Assembly: GCF_016097555.1 (NCBI RefSeq)
Contig: NC_054712.1
Coordinates: forward strand, 45,994,233 to 46,058,232
Length of the DNA stretch: 64,000 nt
From: Gigantopelta aegis
Taxonomy: Eukaryota; Mollusca; Gastropoda; Neomphalida; Peltospiridae
Direction of reading: 5' to 3'
Shown here: piece by piece, positions 55,401-61,800 of the stretch
How positions within the stretch are numbered: position 1 is the stretch's first letter
How the letters are laid out: each line of letters starts with the position of its first letter
Program-made: the position numbers and the translations under genes
The notes under the pieces: generated by a model
Database searches by the model: none
Seen by the model: the letters and a program-made list of their open reading frames with translations, nothing else
What the model was told of the DNA's origin: nothing

Positions 55401-56162
55401 AATGGACATTACCAGTCACCCTGCGTTATTACTGTAAGTAATTCTGTAAAACCCTTGCTTAAGTAGACTTTCCCATCTAAAATCACAAAACTGACAAATT
55501 ACATTGTCCCAAAGAAAAGTATCACTTGGGTATTGTGAGTTGTCGTTTTTGCTCAAACATACCCTACCAATAGGCCTAATAATATGCATTTTTTCTTTGG
55601 TTTTTTAAAAAAGAAAAATACTATAACTTCATTTCATTCTATTGATGCAAATTGAAATATATTTAGTAAAATAGTTTATTATACAAACAAGTCATTTATG
55701 TTGTTTTACAAGTCAGGTTGATGAAAGCGAAGCGCCTTGTCGTAAATTAGAGCATTTGTTTACACTGTGTATAGAAGAGATGGACGGAGTGGACGTCACT
55801 TTGCCCCTAGCTATACCACCTGACGTCACAAAAACGAAATAAAATGGCTGCCCCCAGTTAGCAGGAATAATCGTGTTTTTTTATTAACTCTAAAATTACG
55901 TGTTTTTCATTTGTTAAAATGTCAGTATGTTTTGGTGGTCCGGGTATGCATCTTTCCAACACATAAGGCTCTTGTTGGAGTTGACCCCACCTTTAAGACT
56001 TAATGATGTCGTCACCACCAGTGTATTGACAACAGCAATAGCTGAACTAATATTAAACATTAACAACAAATTATCATATACTACAAAATTTAAAATTGTC
56101 CTCTTTTTTTTCACAGGTTGAAAAGTATTTCAAGAAAGACGCTCACCACAGAATACATATGA
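25360..56162 (+). CDS. GPATCH1: GPATCH1, G-patch domain-containing spliceosome protein (20 exons, complete)
   Basis: GPATCH1 is a nuclear protein of catalytic spliceosomes; its G-patch partners the DEAH helicase DHX35. Exons: 25360-25432, 30521-30652, 31304-31389, 34394-34554, 35706-35797, 36229-36281, 36721-36918, 37414-37552, 39134-39400, 42437-42606, 43578-43731, 44817-44995, 47312-47439, 48536-48681, 49406-49611, 50197-50374, 51489-51692, 53050-53132, 53775-53911, 56117-56162. About 943 residues (human 931). The DUF1604 block ([20 protein letters not shown], residues ~46-65) comes first, the G-patch ([16 protein letters not shown]) near 155-170, then conserved blocks ([50 protein letters not shown]) and a His/Lys-rich tail ending DRLKSISRK. 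All phases join if exon 18 uses a downstream acceptor. Intron 19 is GC-AG; intron 1 has a weak donor (GATG|GTCATT). The start fits DSDEETFV in human order. Confidence 0.95.
25950..26328. mobile_element. TTAA-flanked palindromic MITE (TTAAAGGGACATTCCTGA family)
   Basis: Starts TTAAAGGGACATTCCTGAG and ends CTCAGGAATGTCCCTTTAA. Further copies at 28160-28807, 46745-47138 and 56967-57351. Confidence 0.85.
26781..26838 (-). repeat. SINE type A tail fragment
   Basis: ATGTTTTATTTAATAATGCAC to TATATGGCGTCAGA; only the last ~60 bp of the SINE. Confidence 0.8.
27211..27416. mobile_element. MITE, GGGCCTCTGAGAATTG ends
   Basis: GGGCCTCTGAGAATTG at the left, CACAATTTTTAGAGGCC at the right. A related, unbounded stretch is near 58900-59050. 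Confidence 0.5.
27488..27676. mobile_element. MITE, GGGCTAGCTCTGG family
   Basis: Left GGGCTAGCTCTGGC, right CCAGAACTAGCCC; interior with TTGGCAAAT words. Confidence 0.65.
27825..28153. mobile_element. MITE, CAGGGCTTCTAGA family
   Basis: AGGGTTTCTAGATTATGATAG at left and ATTCTAGAAGTCCTG at right. It shares the upstream words TTGTTTAATGCCATT with the 23099 copy, so those two are a subfamily. Confidence 0.7.
28160..28807. mobile_element. rearranged TTAA MITE with amplified ends
   Basis: Same family as 25950, but the first 40 bp (TTAAAGGGACATTCCTGAC and on) is present three times in tandem, and an internal ~180-bp block (28381-28559) is duplicated (28560-28739). Confidence 0.85.
29498..30520. 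other. GPATCH1 intron 1, 3' part
   Basis: Partial GCTAGCTCTGG-family sequence near 29640-29745 and a small TTCACTAAACTC MITE at 30073-30171; otherwise plain AT-rich sequence. Confidence 0.5.
30521..30652 (+). CDS. GPATCH1: GPATCH1 exon 2
   Basis: Codes for [16 protein letters not shown] and the DUF1604 core [19 protein letters not shown]. Acceptor TATTTTTAG, donor GTTGTT. Confidence 0.92.
31304..31389 (+). CDS. GPATCH1: GPATCH1 exon 3
   Basis: [13 protein letters not shown] then NVEDFMDEE; ends in phase 0 at donor GTGTGA. Confidence 0.92.
31784..32147. repeat. foldback element with perfect 32-bp arms
   Basis: The arms at 31987-32018 and 32101-32132 are exact inverted copies (ATTTATATTTCATCGAGTG... 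/ ...CACTCGATGAAATATAAAT). The loop holds about three 21-22-bp tandem units around GATTGTGCGACTCGTGTGAT. A second inverted region (GTGTTATCAGTCACTCAGTG... / CACTGTAGAAAGTGTTATC) lies just upstream. Confidence 0.8.
32273..33780. mobile_element. 1.5-kb TTAA-flanked element with a nested MITE
   Basis: Starts TTAAAGGAGAGGACAATTAAGG, ends GTTGACCCTACCTTTAA. A shorter copy is at 55141-55996. The region 32845-33196 is bounded by inverted TAGTGATTTCCCTAG and CTAGGGAAAACACTAG and is missing from the other copy, so it inserted later. No transposase. Confidence 0.65.
34022..34319 (-). repeat. SINE, tail type B
   Basis: ACACCACTAGAGCACATTGA tail to the GGGCTACATCCCGCCC head in reverse; nearly full length. 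Confidence 0.9.
34394..34554 (+). CDS. GPATCH1: GPATCH1 exon 4
   Basis: [15 protein letters not shown] to [14 protein letters not shown]; it follows a type B SINE by 75 bp. Confidence 0.92.
34700..34888 (+). repeat. diverged SINE fragment, tail type B
   Basis: GGCTGTGGTATGTGCTATCC, decayed core, then ATCGTTAAACAAAACAAACG. Confidence 0.7.
35374..35621. mobile_element. MITE (CAGGGTTTCTGCCAGA) with internal telomere-like repeat
   Basis: 16-bp ends CAGGGTTTCTGCCAGA and TCTGGCAGAAACCCTG; flanks GTAGA and GTAAA fit a 5-bp target duplication with one change. At 35500-35524 it holds about four TTAGGG units. Confidence 0.75.
35500..35524. repeat. interstitial (TTAGGG)n
   Basis: Four adjacent TTAGGG copies, the animal telomere motif, inside a MITE. 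Confidence 0.9.
35706..35797 (+). CDS. GPATCH1: GPATCH1 exon 5, G-patch core
   Basis: [20 protein letters not shown] followed by an unbroken Arg/Lys run; this is the glycine-rich helicase-activating motif. Confidence 0.94.
36229..36281 (+). CDS. GPATCH1: GPATCH1 exon 6
   Basis: A short exon coding [17 protein letters not shown]; donor GTAAGT. Confidence 0.88.
36721..36918 (+). CDS. GPATCH1: GPATCH1 exon 7
   Basis: [34 protein letters not shown]; phase 0 at both ends. Confidence 0.92.
37414..37552 (+). CDS. GPATCH1: GPATCH1 exon 8
   Basis: [19 protein letters not shown] and [11 protein letters not shown]. Confidence 0.92.
38043..38825. repeat. GT-rich compound array, about 780 bp
   Basis: Mixed units of GTGTGT, TTCGTGTTTGTGTGT and TTTGTGTTTGTG in GPATCH1 intron 8. 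It creates 300-codon Cys/Val- or His/Thr-rich ORFs on both strands that are not genes. It is followed by ACACACACCTGCCA repeats to about 38880. Confidence 0.95.
39134..39400 (+). CDS. GPATCH1: GPATCH1 exon 9
   Basis: [31 protein letters not shown] and [10 protein letters not shown]. Confidence 0.93.
39461..39667. mobile_element. MITE, TACTGTAAACC ends
   Basis: TACTGTAAACC at the left and GGTTTACAGTA at the right, 60 bp after exon 9; A/T-rich inside with TCGCGA-like words. Confidence 0.65.
40027..41508 (+). mobile_element. Tc1-like (DD34E) transposon
   Basis: Ends TACTAGCCGTCATTAATAA on the left and (reverse complement) TACTAGGCGGCAATAAAAA on the right, each followed by ACGCAAT; TA on both sides. 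About 1.48 kb, as usual for Tc1 elements, with one frameshifted transposase gene. Confidence 0.85.
40322..41327 (+). pseudogene. Tc1-like transposase, one frameshift
   Basis: The first part (from 40322) has the paired-like helix-turn-helix DNA-binding region ([19 protein letters not shown], a basic RRRSGTPR linker). Near 40680, after CHRPYRG, the frame shifts; the second frame holds the catalytic domain to the stop at 41327. Catalytic motifs are intact: VIFSDESRF (first Asp), [10 protein letters not shown] (second Asp) and [12 protein letters not shown] (Glu), with exactly 34 residues between the second Asp and the Glu, hence DD34E. A few residues seem lost at the frameshift. Recently active family but this copy is broken unless the shift is an assembly error. 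Confidence 0.9.
41577..41850 (-). mobile_element. truncated CAGGGCTTCTAGA MITE
   Basis: CAGCGCTTCTAGAACG then CACTAGCCATGGGATCAGTG in reverse to other copies; the other end is missing. Confidence 0.65.
42167..42281. mobile_element. small MITE, CAGGGCTTGAACTTAA end
   Basis: CAGGGCTTGAACTTAACGG at the left and CTTAAATGTGAGCCCTA at the right, inverted. A single related end occurs near 62051. Confidence 0.5.
42437..42606 (+). CDS. GPATCH1: GPATCH1 exon 10
   Basis: [18 protein letters not shown], then a poorly conserved polar stretch; phase 0 end. Confidence 0.87.
43088..43526. mobile_element. TTAA-type MITE (GTATACTACC family), reverse copy
   Basis: GGGTGTATACTACCAAATC on the left, TTTAGTACTACC on the right; the ends have lost TTAA. 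It ends about 50 bp before exon 11. Confidence 0.65.
43578..43731 (+). CDS. GPATCH1: GPATCH1 exon 11
   Basis: [20 protein letters not shown]; a type A SINE begins 84 bp downstream. Confidence 0.92.
43815..44136 (+). repeat. SINE, tail type A
   Basis: GGGATGTAGCCTAGTGG head, GGGATCGATCCCC, core, tail ending GTTAAATGAAATATTTCC. Confidence 0.92.
44137..44816. other. rest of GPATCH1 intron 11, nothing recognised
   Basis: AT-rich sequence; an ORF joined to exon 12 from upstream is chance extension. Confidence 0.5.
44817..44995 (+). CDS. GPATCH1: GPATCH1 exon 12
   Basis: [33 protein letters not shown]; a reverse SINE begins 26 bp after its donor. Confidence 0.93.
45021..45345 (-). repeat. SINE, tail type A
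   Basis: AAATGTTTTATTTAACAACACAC tail to a head ending ACCACTGGGCTGATA; full length, just inside intron 12. Confidence 0.92.
46089..46624. mobile_element. non-autonomous mariner-like element
   Basis: TATACTCTTCAAAAAAAGT at the left and ACTTTTTTGAAGAGTATA at the right, TA-flanked; 0.53 kb without a transposase. Confidence 0.7.
46745..47138. mobile_element. TTAA MITE (TTAAAGGGACATTCCTGA family)
   Basis: TTAAAGGGACATTCCTGAG to ACTCAGAATGTCCCTTTAA; the most regular copy in the window, 170 bp before exon 13. Confidence 0.85.
47312..47439 (+). CDS. GPATCH1: GPATCH1 exon 13
   Basis: [20 protein letters not shown] and [10 protein letters not shown], one of the best conserved blocks of the family. 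Confidence 0.94.
47632..47715 (+). repeat. SINE tRNA-like head fragment
   Basis: GGATCTGGCTCAGTCGGTAG, then a diverged B-box region GTTGTACGATCAGACC. Head without body; the same head type as at 8205-8434. Not a credible tRNA gene. Confidence 0.6.
47717..48174. mobile_element. TTAA MITE (GTATACTACC family)
   Basis: TTAAGGGTGTATACTACCAAA to GGTATAGTACTACCTTAA; full length with TTAA on both sides, which supports TTAA as the target. Confidence 0.8.
48196..48275 (+). repeat. SINE core fragment
   Basis: TGACTGGTATATCAAAGGC, GGTATGTGCTGTCCTGT; about 80 bp. Confidence 0.7.
48536..48681 (+). CDS. GPATCH1: GPATCH1 exon 14
   Basis: [20 protein letters not shown], then a Ser/Thr/Pro/Gln-rich linker. 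Confidence 0.92.
49406..49611 (+). CDS. GPATCH1: GPATCH1 exon 15 with repeated donor
   Basis: Polar linker with [20 protein letters not shown]. Its donor ACACAG|GTGGGA begins a tandem repeat with further copies of the same donor. Confidence 0.85.
49595..50010. repeat. tandem repeat, about 70-85 bp x 5, over the exon 15 donor
   Basis: Units AACACAGGTGAGAACTCATT, AGTTTTAAACTTTCACACAG and ATTTTTAATGGTC; the first unit begins in exon 15. Donor-like GTs recur near 49698, 49783, 49842 and 49928. Confidence 0.85.
50197..50374 (+). CDS. GPATCH1: GPATCH1 exon 16
   Basis: [19 protein letters not shown], matching the human MDLFRAIFASSSDE region. Confidence 0.9.
51108..51418. mobile_element. MITE (CAGGGCTTCTAGA family) with 6-bp target duplication
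   Basis: CAGGGCTTCTAGATTATGG to TTCTAGAAGCCCTG; GAGGTA is repeated immediately outside at 51102-51107 and 51419-51424. Seventy bases before exon 17. Confidence 0.88.
51489..51692 (+). CDS. GPATCH1: GPATCH1 exon 17
   Basis: Ends with [13 protein letters not shown], comparable to the FGPRLPP motif of human GPATCH1. A MITE ends 70 bp upstream and a 51-bp partial copy of the exon lies in the next intron. Confidence 0.88.
51829..51879 (+). repeat. partial copy of GPATCH1 exon 17 in intron 17
   Basis: About 47 of 51 bases match 51515-51565 (GATTACCATCGCATGAGT and CTGCTGACCAG are shared). No flanking splice signals; not an exon. Confidence 0.85.
52201..52485 (+). repeat. 5'-truncated SINE (type A) with 14-bp target duplication
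   Basis: Starts ATGTGCGGTCGGTCTGGGAT, just after where the A box would be, and ends with TTAAATAAAACATTTCCTT. CCAAATCCAGTTTG flanks it at 52187-52200 and 52486-52499. Confidence 0.93.
53050..53132 (+). CDS. GPATCH1: GPATCH1 exon 18 (acceptor uncertain)
   Basis: Codes for [18 protein letters not shown] and onward in the frame of exon 19. The best-looking acceptor (TTATTTTCCTAG at 52974-52985) would put this region out of frame and give a TAG. Acceptors ending at 53040 (TGTTAG) or 53049 (AATGTCAG) restore the frame. Confidence 0.65.
53253..53428. mobile_element. pogo-like MITE
   Basis: CAGTGAAACACCTCTCAACC with CGGACACCCTC on the left; GAGGGTCCGGTTTTAAGAGG and TTTCAATG on the right; TA on both sides. 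Confidence 0.75.
53775..53911 (+). CDS. GPATCH1: GPATCH1 exon 19 with GC donor
   Basis: Lys/His-rich [18 protein letters not shown], then an acidic SSSESEG stretch to SELID. The donor is AG|GCAAGT, the usual form of GC-AG introns. Confidence 0.88.
54083..54856. mobile_element. 774-bp inverted-repeat element
   Basis: ATACTGTAGTTTCCCGTAT with TATTATGCGCAC on the left, GCATAATACATGGGAAAATA with CGGTAT on the right. No transposase ORF. Confidence 0.7.
55141..55996. mobile_element. TTAA-flanked element, shorter copy
   Basis: TTAAAGGAGGGGACAATTAAGG to GACCCCACCTTTAA; matches 32273-33780 but lacks the nested MITE. It ends 120 bp before exon 20. Confidence 0.75.
56117..56162 (+). CDS. GPATCH1: GPATCH1 terminal exon 20
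   Basis: Codes for [14 protein letters not shown] and TGA, comparable to the human LKSLPLRRQ end. Acceptor CTTTTTTTTCACAG. Confidence 0.88.
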
Positions 56163-56167
56163 TTATT

Positions 56168-56173
56168 AATAAA
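56168..56173 (+). terminator. candidate GPATCH1 poly(A) signal (proximal)
   Basis: AATAAA begins six bases after the stop codon; a second AATAAA at 56249-56254 is the more comfortable signal. Confidence 0.45.
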
Positions 56174-56248
56174 ATTATTTTGTTATGTAAAATATTGTTT
56201 TTATAAATTTGAATTATTATTTTTATTATTATGATCTTTTAATTACCA

Positions 56249-56254
56249 AATAAA
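56249..56254 (+). terminator. candidate GPATCH1 poly(A) signal (distal)
   Basis: AATAAA about 87 bp downstream of the stop. Confidence 0.5.
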
Positions 56255-56966
56255 AACATAGTTATATTGGCTGGATTCAAATACAGTGTACTGCACTGCA
56301 CTGATTTGCATGTCTTTTAAACAGTCCACAATTTTAATCTCACAACCAGCTGGGACATCCGACAAAATGAATGTCCAGTTAACCATAGTGAAGTTCAGTC
56401 AAACAATCACTTGACGACAGAGTACTACTAAAGAATCCACCAGCAGAATCACAAACTCATTTTATATCGATGATCAAAAGAAAGTATACTGAAACATGTG
56501 AAATAGCAGAATTTATCCTGTGTGCCATTTGTAAACGGTGACGTTGACATTTGATGGCAATTATTGTGTATACCAGTGTTCACATTTTGCAATTCGATTA
56601 TACTTTCATTGTAATTCAGTTTGCATACAATGGCTAATCAAATTGATTTGCGACAGTAAAACGAGCGTGAACATGTTGGAAATTTTGGGGATTCCCCCAA
56701 GAGCTTATTTACATATTCATACAGCATTTCTTTCAGAGTAATTAGACATACATATTTTCAAAATGCCACCGAATCTTTTTTTTTTGAAGCAAAATGCATC
56801 TTTCTCTAAATTTTATATTGTTTATCAACGTTTGTGTGACATAGACAGGAATGTGGAAGTAAATAACAGCAACTATGCCAAATTATTAATCTTTGTTAAC
56901 CTATCAAGCACCAGTTGTATGAGTATTCGGAGTAAGTGAAATCGGTACTAATGGTTGGTATAATGG

Positions 56967-57351
56967 TTAAAGGGACATTCCTGAGTTTACTGCAATTTTT
57001 AAAATGTTATCGACTGAGACTTTTTAATGATTGTAATTACATATAAAATATATTTTTCTGCATAAAATATTAGTGGCTGTATATTAAACGTGTTTCTTAT
57101 CGTTATAATATTTTTACTAAGTTGACTTTCATTTTAGCTTCTAAAATATATTTTTTCGTAGTACGAAATTATTTGAAGACAAAATCCAGTTTGGGCTTCT
57201 TACACATATTAAGACGACCAGAAACACATTGAATATACAGACACTGATATTCTAAACAAGAAAATATATTTAATATGCAAGTTTAATCGTAGAAATATTT
57301 TATTAGTCGGAAACATCTTACAATGCAGCAAACTCAGGAATTTCCCTTTAA
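56967..57351. mobile_element. TTAA MITE (TTAAAGGGACATTCCTGA family), reverse copy
   Basis: TTAAAGGGACATTCCTGAG to CAAACTCAGGAATTTCCCTTTAA, interior inverted relative to 25950 and 46745. Confidence 0.85.
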
Positions 57352-57740
57352 TAAAACACAAAAATTATATTGGGGGGAGTAGTTGCATTACATGTACACA
57401 GGACATCACATACTGGTTGCGACAGAAAAAATCCAAAAGATTTGACGAGAGATTACAATGCCATGACATCAGCACCTCTAGTGAATGTTTTACCCAGCGA
57501 GTTATCCCACTTAAGTTCCATCTTTGGGTGAGTGAGCAACTGCAAACTTTAAAAAAGGGGCTTGGGGGGGGGGAAAAAAAAACCTCCAACGCTTGTTTAA
57601 GTTGTATGACAGCGACTGGAAAATATCCACTACACACCCCCATCTTGTATATCAGTCATAACCCTGGAACAAACTGTACAGTATCTCACCTCTAATGTAC
57701 ATAATATATTTCAAGGAACACGGCATAGATGGTACAATGT
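57352..57740. other. intergenic gap between GPATCH1 and HSBP1
   Basis: Short ORFs on both strands over a G/A run near 57565; nothing recognised. Confidence 0.4.
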
Positions 57741-57746
57741 TTTATT
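57741..57746 (-). terminator. candidate HSBP1 poly(A) signal
   Basis: TTTATT on + (AATAAA on the gene strand) about 1.05 kb below the stop. Others at 58052-58057 and near 57862 would give shorter 3' UTRs. Confidence 0.35.
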
Positions 57747-58429
57747 ACATAATGTAAACATTTCGTATCTACAATTTTCATATTACAAATAAATAACACT
57801 GTTCAGTTCATTGTTTCATTTTACAAACCTTGTTTTCTTTCTACTGTCAAGAATAATAATTTATTTTACATAATATTGTAGGTTCATGAAAGTGACCCCC
57901 TCCCCCCAAAAAACCCCCCAACAAATTAATATATTTTTAATAATAATAAAAACAATTAATGTTTTAAAAATAAAATAATCTACATTACTATTATGAGAAT
58001 TCTCTGTATGGTTGTATGGTACTCATCCCCTATCCCTGCCGAAATGAAAGTTTTATTTTAGAGAACATTGAAAGAAATATATTACTTTAAATTAACAAGA
58101 TAATTTCATTGCAAAAGTATTTCATTGCAAGAGCAACCTTACGCCTGATTGTTTTTATACCAATACATAGACAAACTCAACATTCAAGTGAATTCATTAT
58201 AACATCTTTTAAAATAAATATTAAATATTCTTAAAATCAACCCCCAAAGATGTACAGAAAAAAGTTTTGATTTCACAATGACTTGATAATAATAAAGATG
58301 ATCACAAAATGTTAAATCTCTCAAGACTAATGGAGTATATTTTTTCTAAATAACCAACTTGATGACTTAAGTCGACCAAGTAAAATTAATAACCACAAAA
58401 TAACTAACTGATTAGCCTACAAACTCTGG

Positions 58430-58605
58430 GATAGCTCTGCCACTCGCCAATTGCAATTAAAAAAAACCCCAAAAACATTTTATTTTAATTTGGCGAAAAC
58501 ATTTCAAGCAATGATTGATATTGTTAAAATATTACAGGGTTTTTACAATTTTTCAAGTTTAATGGACAAGTTGGCAAAATTTTCTGCTCACCCAGAGCTA
58601 TCCCT
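58430..58605. mobile_element. MITE, GCTAGCTCTGG family, in HSBP1 3' UTR
   Basis: GGGATAGCTCTGCCACTCGCC to CACCCAGAGCTATCCC. It explains most of a 112-codon + strand ORF here. Confidence 0.6.
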
Positions 58606-58795
58606 GCAATTGTACATAAAATCCAAGAACAAAAACTCTTGGACGGATTGCATTTTGAGGGGTGACCACAATGTTCTTGATGAGGAGGAGGAGAAGAAGT
58701 TTGTCCTGACAGAAGATGAAGATGTAGGTGTGTTAAAACACGAGATGCCAGCTCATGGAATGCACACAGCAGTAGATTGTTTACGATGACTGAAC

Positions 58796-58881
58796 TTAGA
58801 CGTGTTCGTCCACCCCTGCTTGGGTCATCAGGTCAGCGATGTTCTTCTCCAGGTCATCAATTCGGTTGCCCATATCATCAA
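58796..58881 (-). CDS. HSBP1: HSBP1 exon 3
   Basis: Starts TT after an AC acceptor; [27 protein letters not shown] and TAA. Confidence 0.93.
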
Positions 58882-61800
58882 GTGAAATTGGTTAAAGAAA
58901 ACAACAGACTTTTGACAATTGTAAAAACAAGCTGAAATAACAAATTTCATTTTTGTGTAACCCATCAAAATAATGTCCCATATTTAATGATTGAAAAAAC
59001 AAATGGGTTTCGCAAAACTATAGTTCTTGCAATTTTCAGATGCCTAAATTTACATGACTCGATTATGAGATGTAAAACCCATTTAAAAATAAAAGCAGAA
59101 GTGATATCAAAAAGCTTAATATTTTTTTATTTTACACTTCAATAAAGGTTACGGTTCTGGGCCCAATTTCACTAAACATCGTACGCCTAATTTTGGACGT
59201 AACCGTAAATCTACGACTAAACAACAGTTTTTATTACTATTATAGTACAACAAATACAGTTAAAAGTACACATATTTCATTTTCTTTTGACCGTAAAATG
59301 CTCCCATCTTATGTAATGATGTAATTTTCGGTGTGAAATAGATGCCAAACACTTGTAAATGTATGCCCGGTATAACCGCTACAGTGCTAGTCGCAGATGT
59401 AAACTTACGATGTTTTGTGAAATAGGCCCCAGTGTTCTAGATCAAATCCAGTCTAAAAATGTGAAAGTTTATGTAAATAAAATGAAAATTGGACACTTCC
59501 ATTCAGGTGTCTACAGATTCATGAAATACAACGAACAATTCTTTCCAACATAACCAAAAGGAAAATGTACAGAGCTATGGTAAAAAAAAACACAACTAAA
59601 AGCTTATTGATGCTACATTATTTACCAAAAGGTGTTATTTCATGATAGAAGATTTTACACTAATTTAGTGAATGCACCTATATATTCCTTTGCCATACTA
59701 CAATTACTAGTCTCAATGGAATTGATGCAAACAAAACTGCAGACACATTTATGGCTAACCAAAATAACCACATGATACAAGTGCCTAATAAGAAAATAGT
59801 GGATTACATTTATGTGCAAAACTAGGTTTACGACGTTTTGTGAAACTGAGCCCTGACTGTATGGATGCCACTGTGTTAAAGGATATTTCTTGTGATGATC
59901 TGGTCAGACATCTGCTGAAATTTGTCCTGCATCTGCTGCATGAGATTCTGAACCTAGAGAAAAAAAAAAAAAATATGTGTAATCAGTTGCAAGGTACATG
60001 CAGTGGACAAATAAAAATATTGCTAGACAAGACTTAAGTAGATTTCTCAATGTACTTGTCCGGTGGACCAGGGCTCACCCTGGATCAAAAATACCTGTAG
60101 CCAAAACATTAGCCAAATGGAATTTTTATTAGCCATATTGAAAATGCTTTAGCCAAATTTGTTTTACGCAGTACTGTATAGAGTATTTATATATGAAAAT
60201 GTATCTTTTTCAGCTAATTGTGTACAAACTGGAATAAATTGGAACAACAAAACCTCAATGGGGGGTAGGGGCAGTTAATATATTACTTCGATTTTTCAGC
60301 GGGAGTGGGGTGCGGTGGGGATGGGGTTATGCATTATCTTCAGAGTTTGAAGCCAGTACCCCATACACCCACCCCCATTTCTAAGGCCTATGACATTAAA
60401 TTAACAAACATACAGAAATATGGGGGTGGGTAGATGTTTATTGAGGGTAGTTGTTTTTTCTTTCTTCCTTTTTTTCCCAAATAAAAATTTGAGAGCTTTT
60501 TTTTTATCTAGAGCTCATTATTTCTTTAAATAGCAATCTTTATGTTAATTTGAATTGTTTTTTTTTTTTTTTTTTTTTTTTTTTAAGTGACCCATCAATT
60601 CCCCACCCCAAACAATTTCATAATTTATGCCATGTTGTTGCTGTTGATTTCAGCATCATGTTAAATGTTTGTTGTGATTTCTGCTTGCAAAATACTTCGG
60701 CTAAGAATGCCGACTTCACAGTATATTCCATTTATTTATTTAAAAAAAGAAAGAAAAAAAGTTACGGTAATAAAATTAAAAGTTACGGTCTTTTTAAAAT
60801 CCAGCTAATTTATTAAATGTCACCTCAGTCTTACAAATTTATAGCTAAAATTATCTAACAAATATGATTATTGTAAACTACTTTTATTCAGTGTACATTT
60901 AACTGCAATTTGTATAAATACTGCATGTTCATCTCCCGTGATAACGATCTGCATGCGTGCTCTCGACCATGGGTACAAAATTAACAAAGACAACGGAATA
61001 AACAAAAACTGCAGTTAGGTATTCACTGATGCGAACAACTATTGTTTTTCTACAAATTTACATCAAGATTTACTTTTGCGTAATCGTATTGTCCGCAACG
61101 ATGTCTCTTGACACGTGGGTGTCGGCTGACTCTGAAGCGTGACGTATATTCGCACCGAGAGCTGTCCTTAGTTTAGCCAACGAACGTTCTTCCTAACATT
61201 CGCGAACTATGTGATTGGTGTTTGTCATGTCCATTTGGTTTAATGTGAAACGCACAAACCTGTTTCACGAACGTTTTGTTTTCGCTCGGTCTGGCTGAAC
61301 TCAGCCCTTGAGATAGCCCTACATGTCTTTCGGCCCTGAACTGGCATGTGTATTAAAACTGACACGCTTTGTCAGGCTGTTTTTATTACTTTGGTTCAAA
61401 GATTTTACAAAGTAAAAATAACAAGTTACATATCTTCCACACATTGCTGTCATACATGTTGAATGCATGCCGTTAAAATTAATAACCACGATTATTAAAA
61501 TAAGCAAACATAAGGCCTACGCTGAATTCTGCATGACACCATTGTTTTGTTAACAGTTGGGAGATCGCTATTACGCTAATTGAATATTTGGTATTATTAT
61601 TATGTTTGAGGTATCGGATAGATTATGTAACCGTTTGTTCACATCAAAAGACAGAAAATGGCTTAGCCAAAATTTTAGCCACTTGCAAATTTTATTAGCC
61701 ATTTTTTATAAAAATTAGCCAATGGCTAATTTGGCTACCGACAGCGCGAGCCCTGGTGGACAAATGAAAAAGTCTGCTTATTTCTACTGATATATATACA

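Noticed and set aside
58451-58789. 112-codon ORF on +, ending in an acidic stretch
   Set aside because: It begins inside a MITE and lies antisense to the HSBP1 3' UTR; no recognisable domain.
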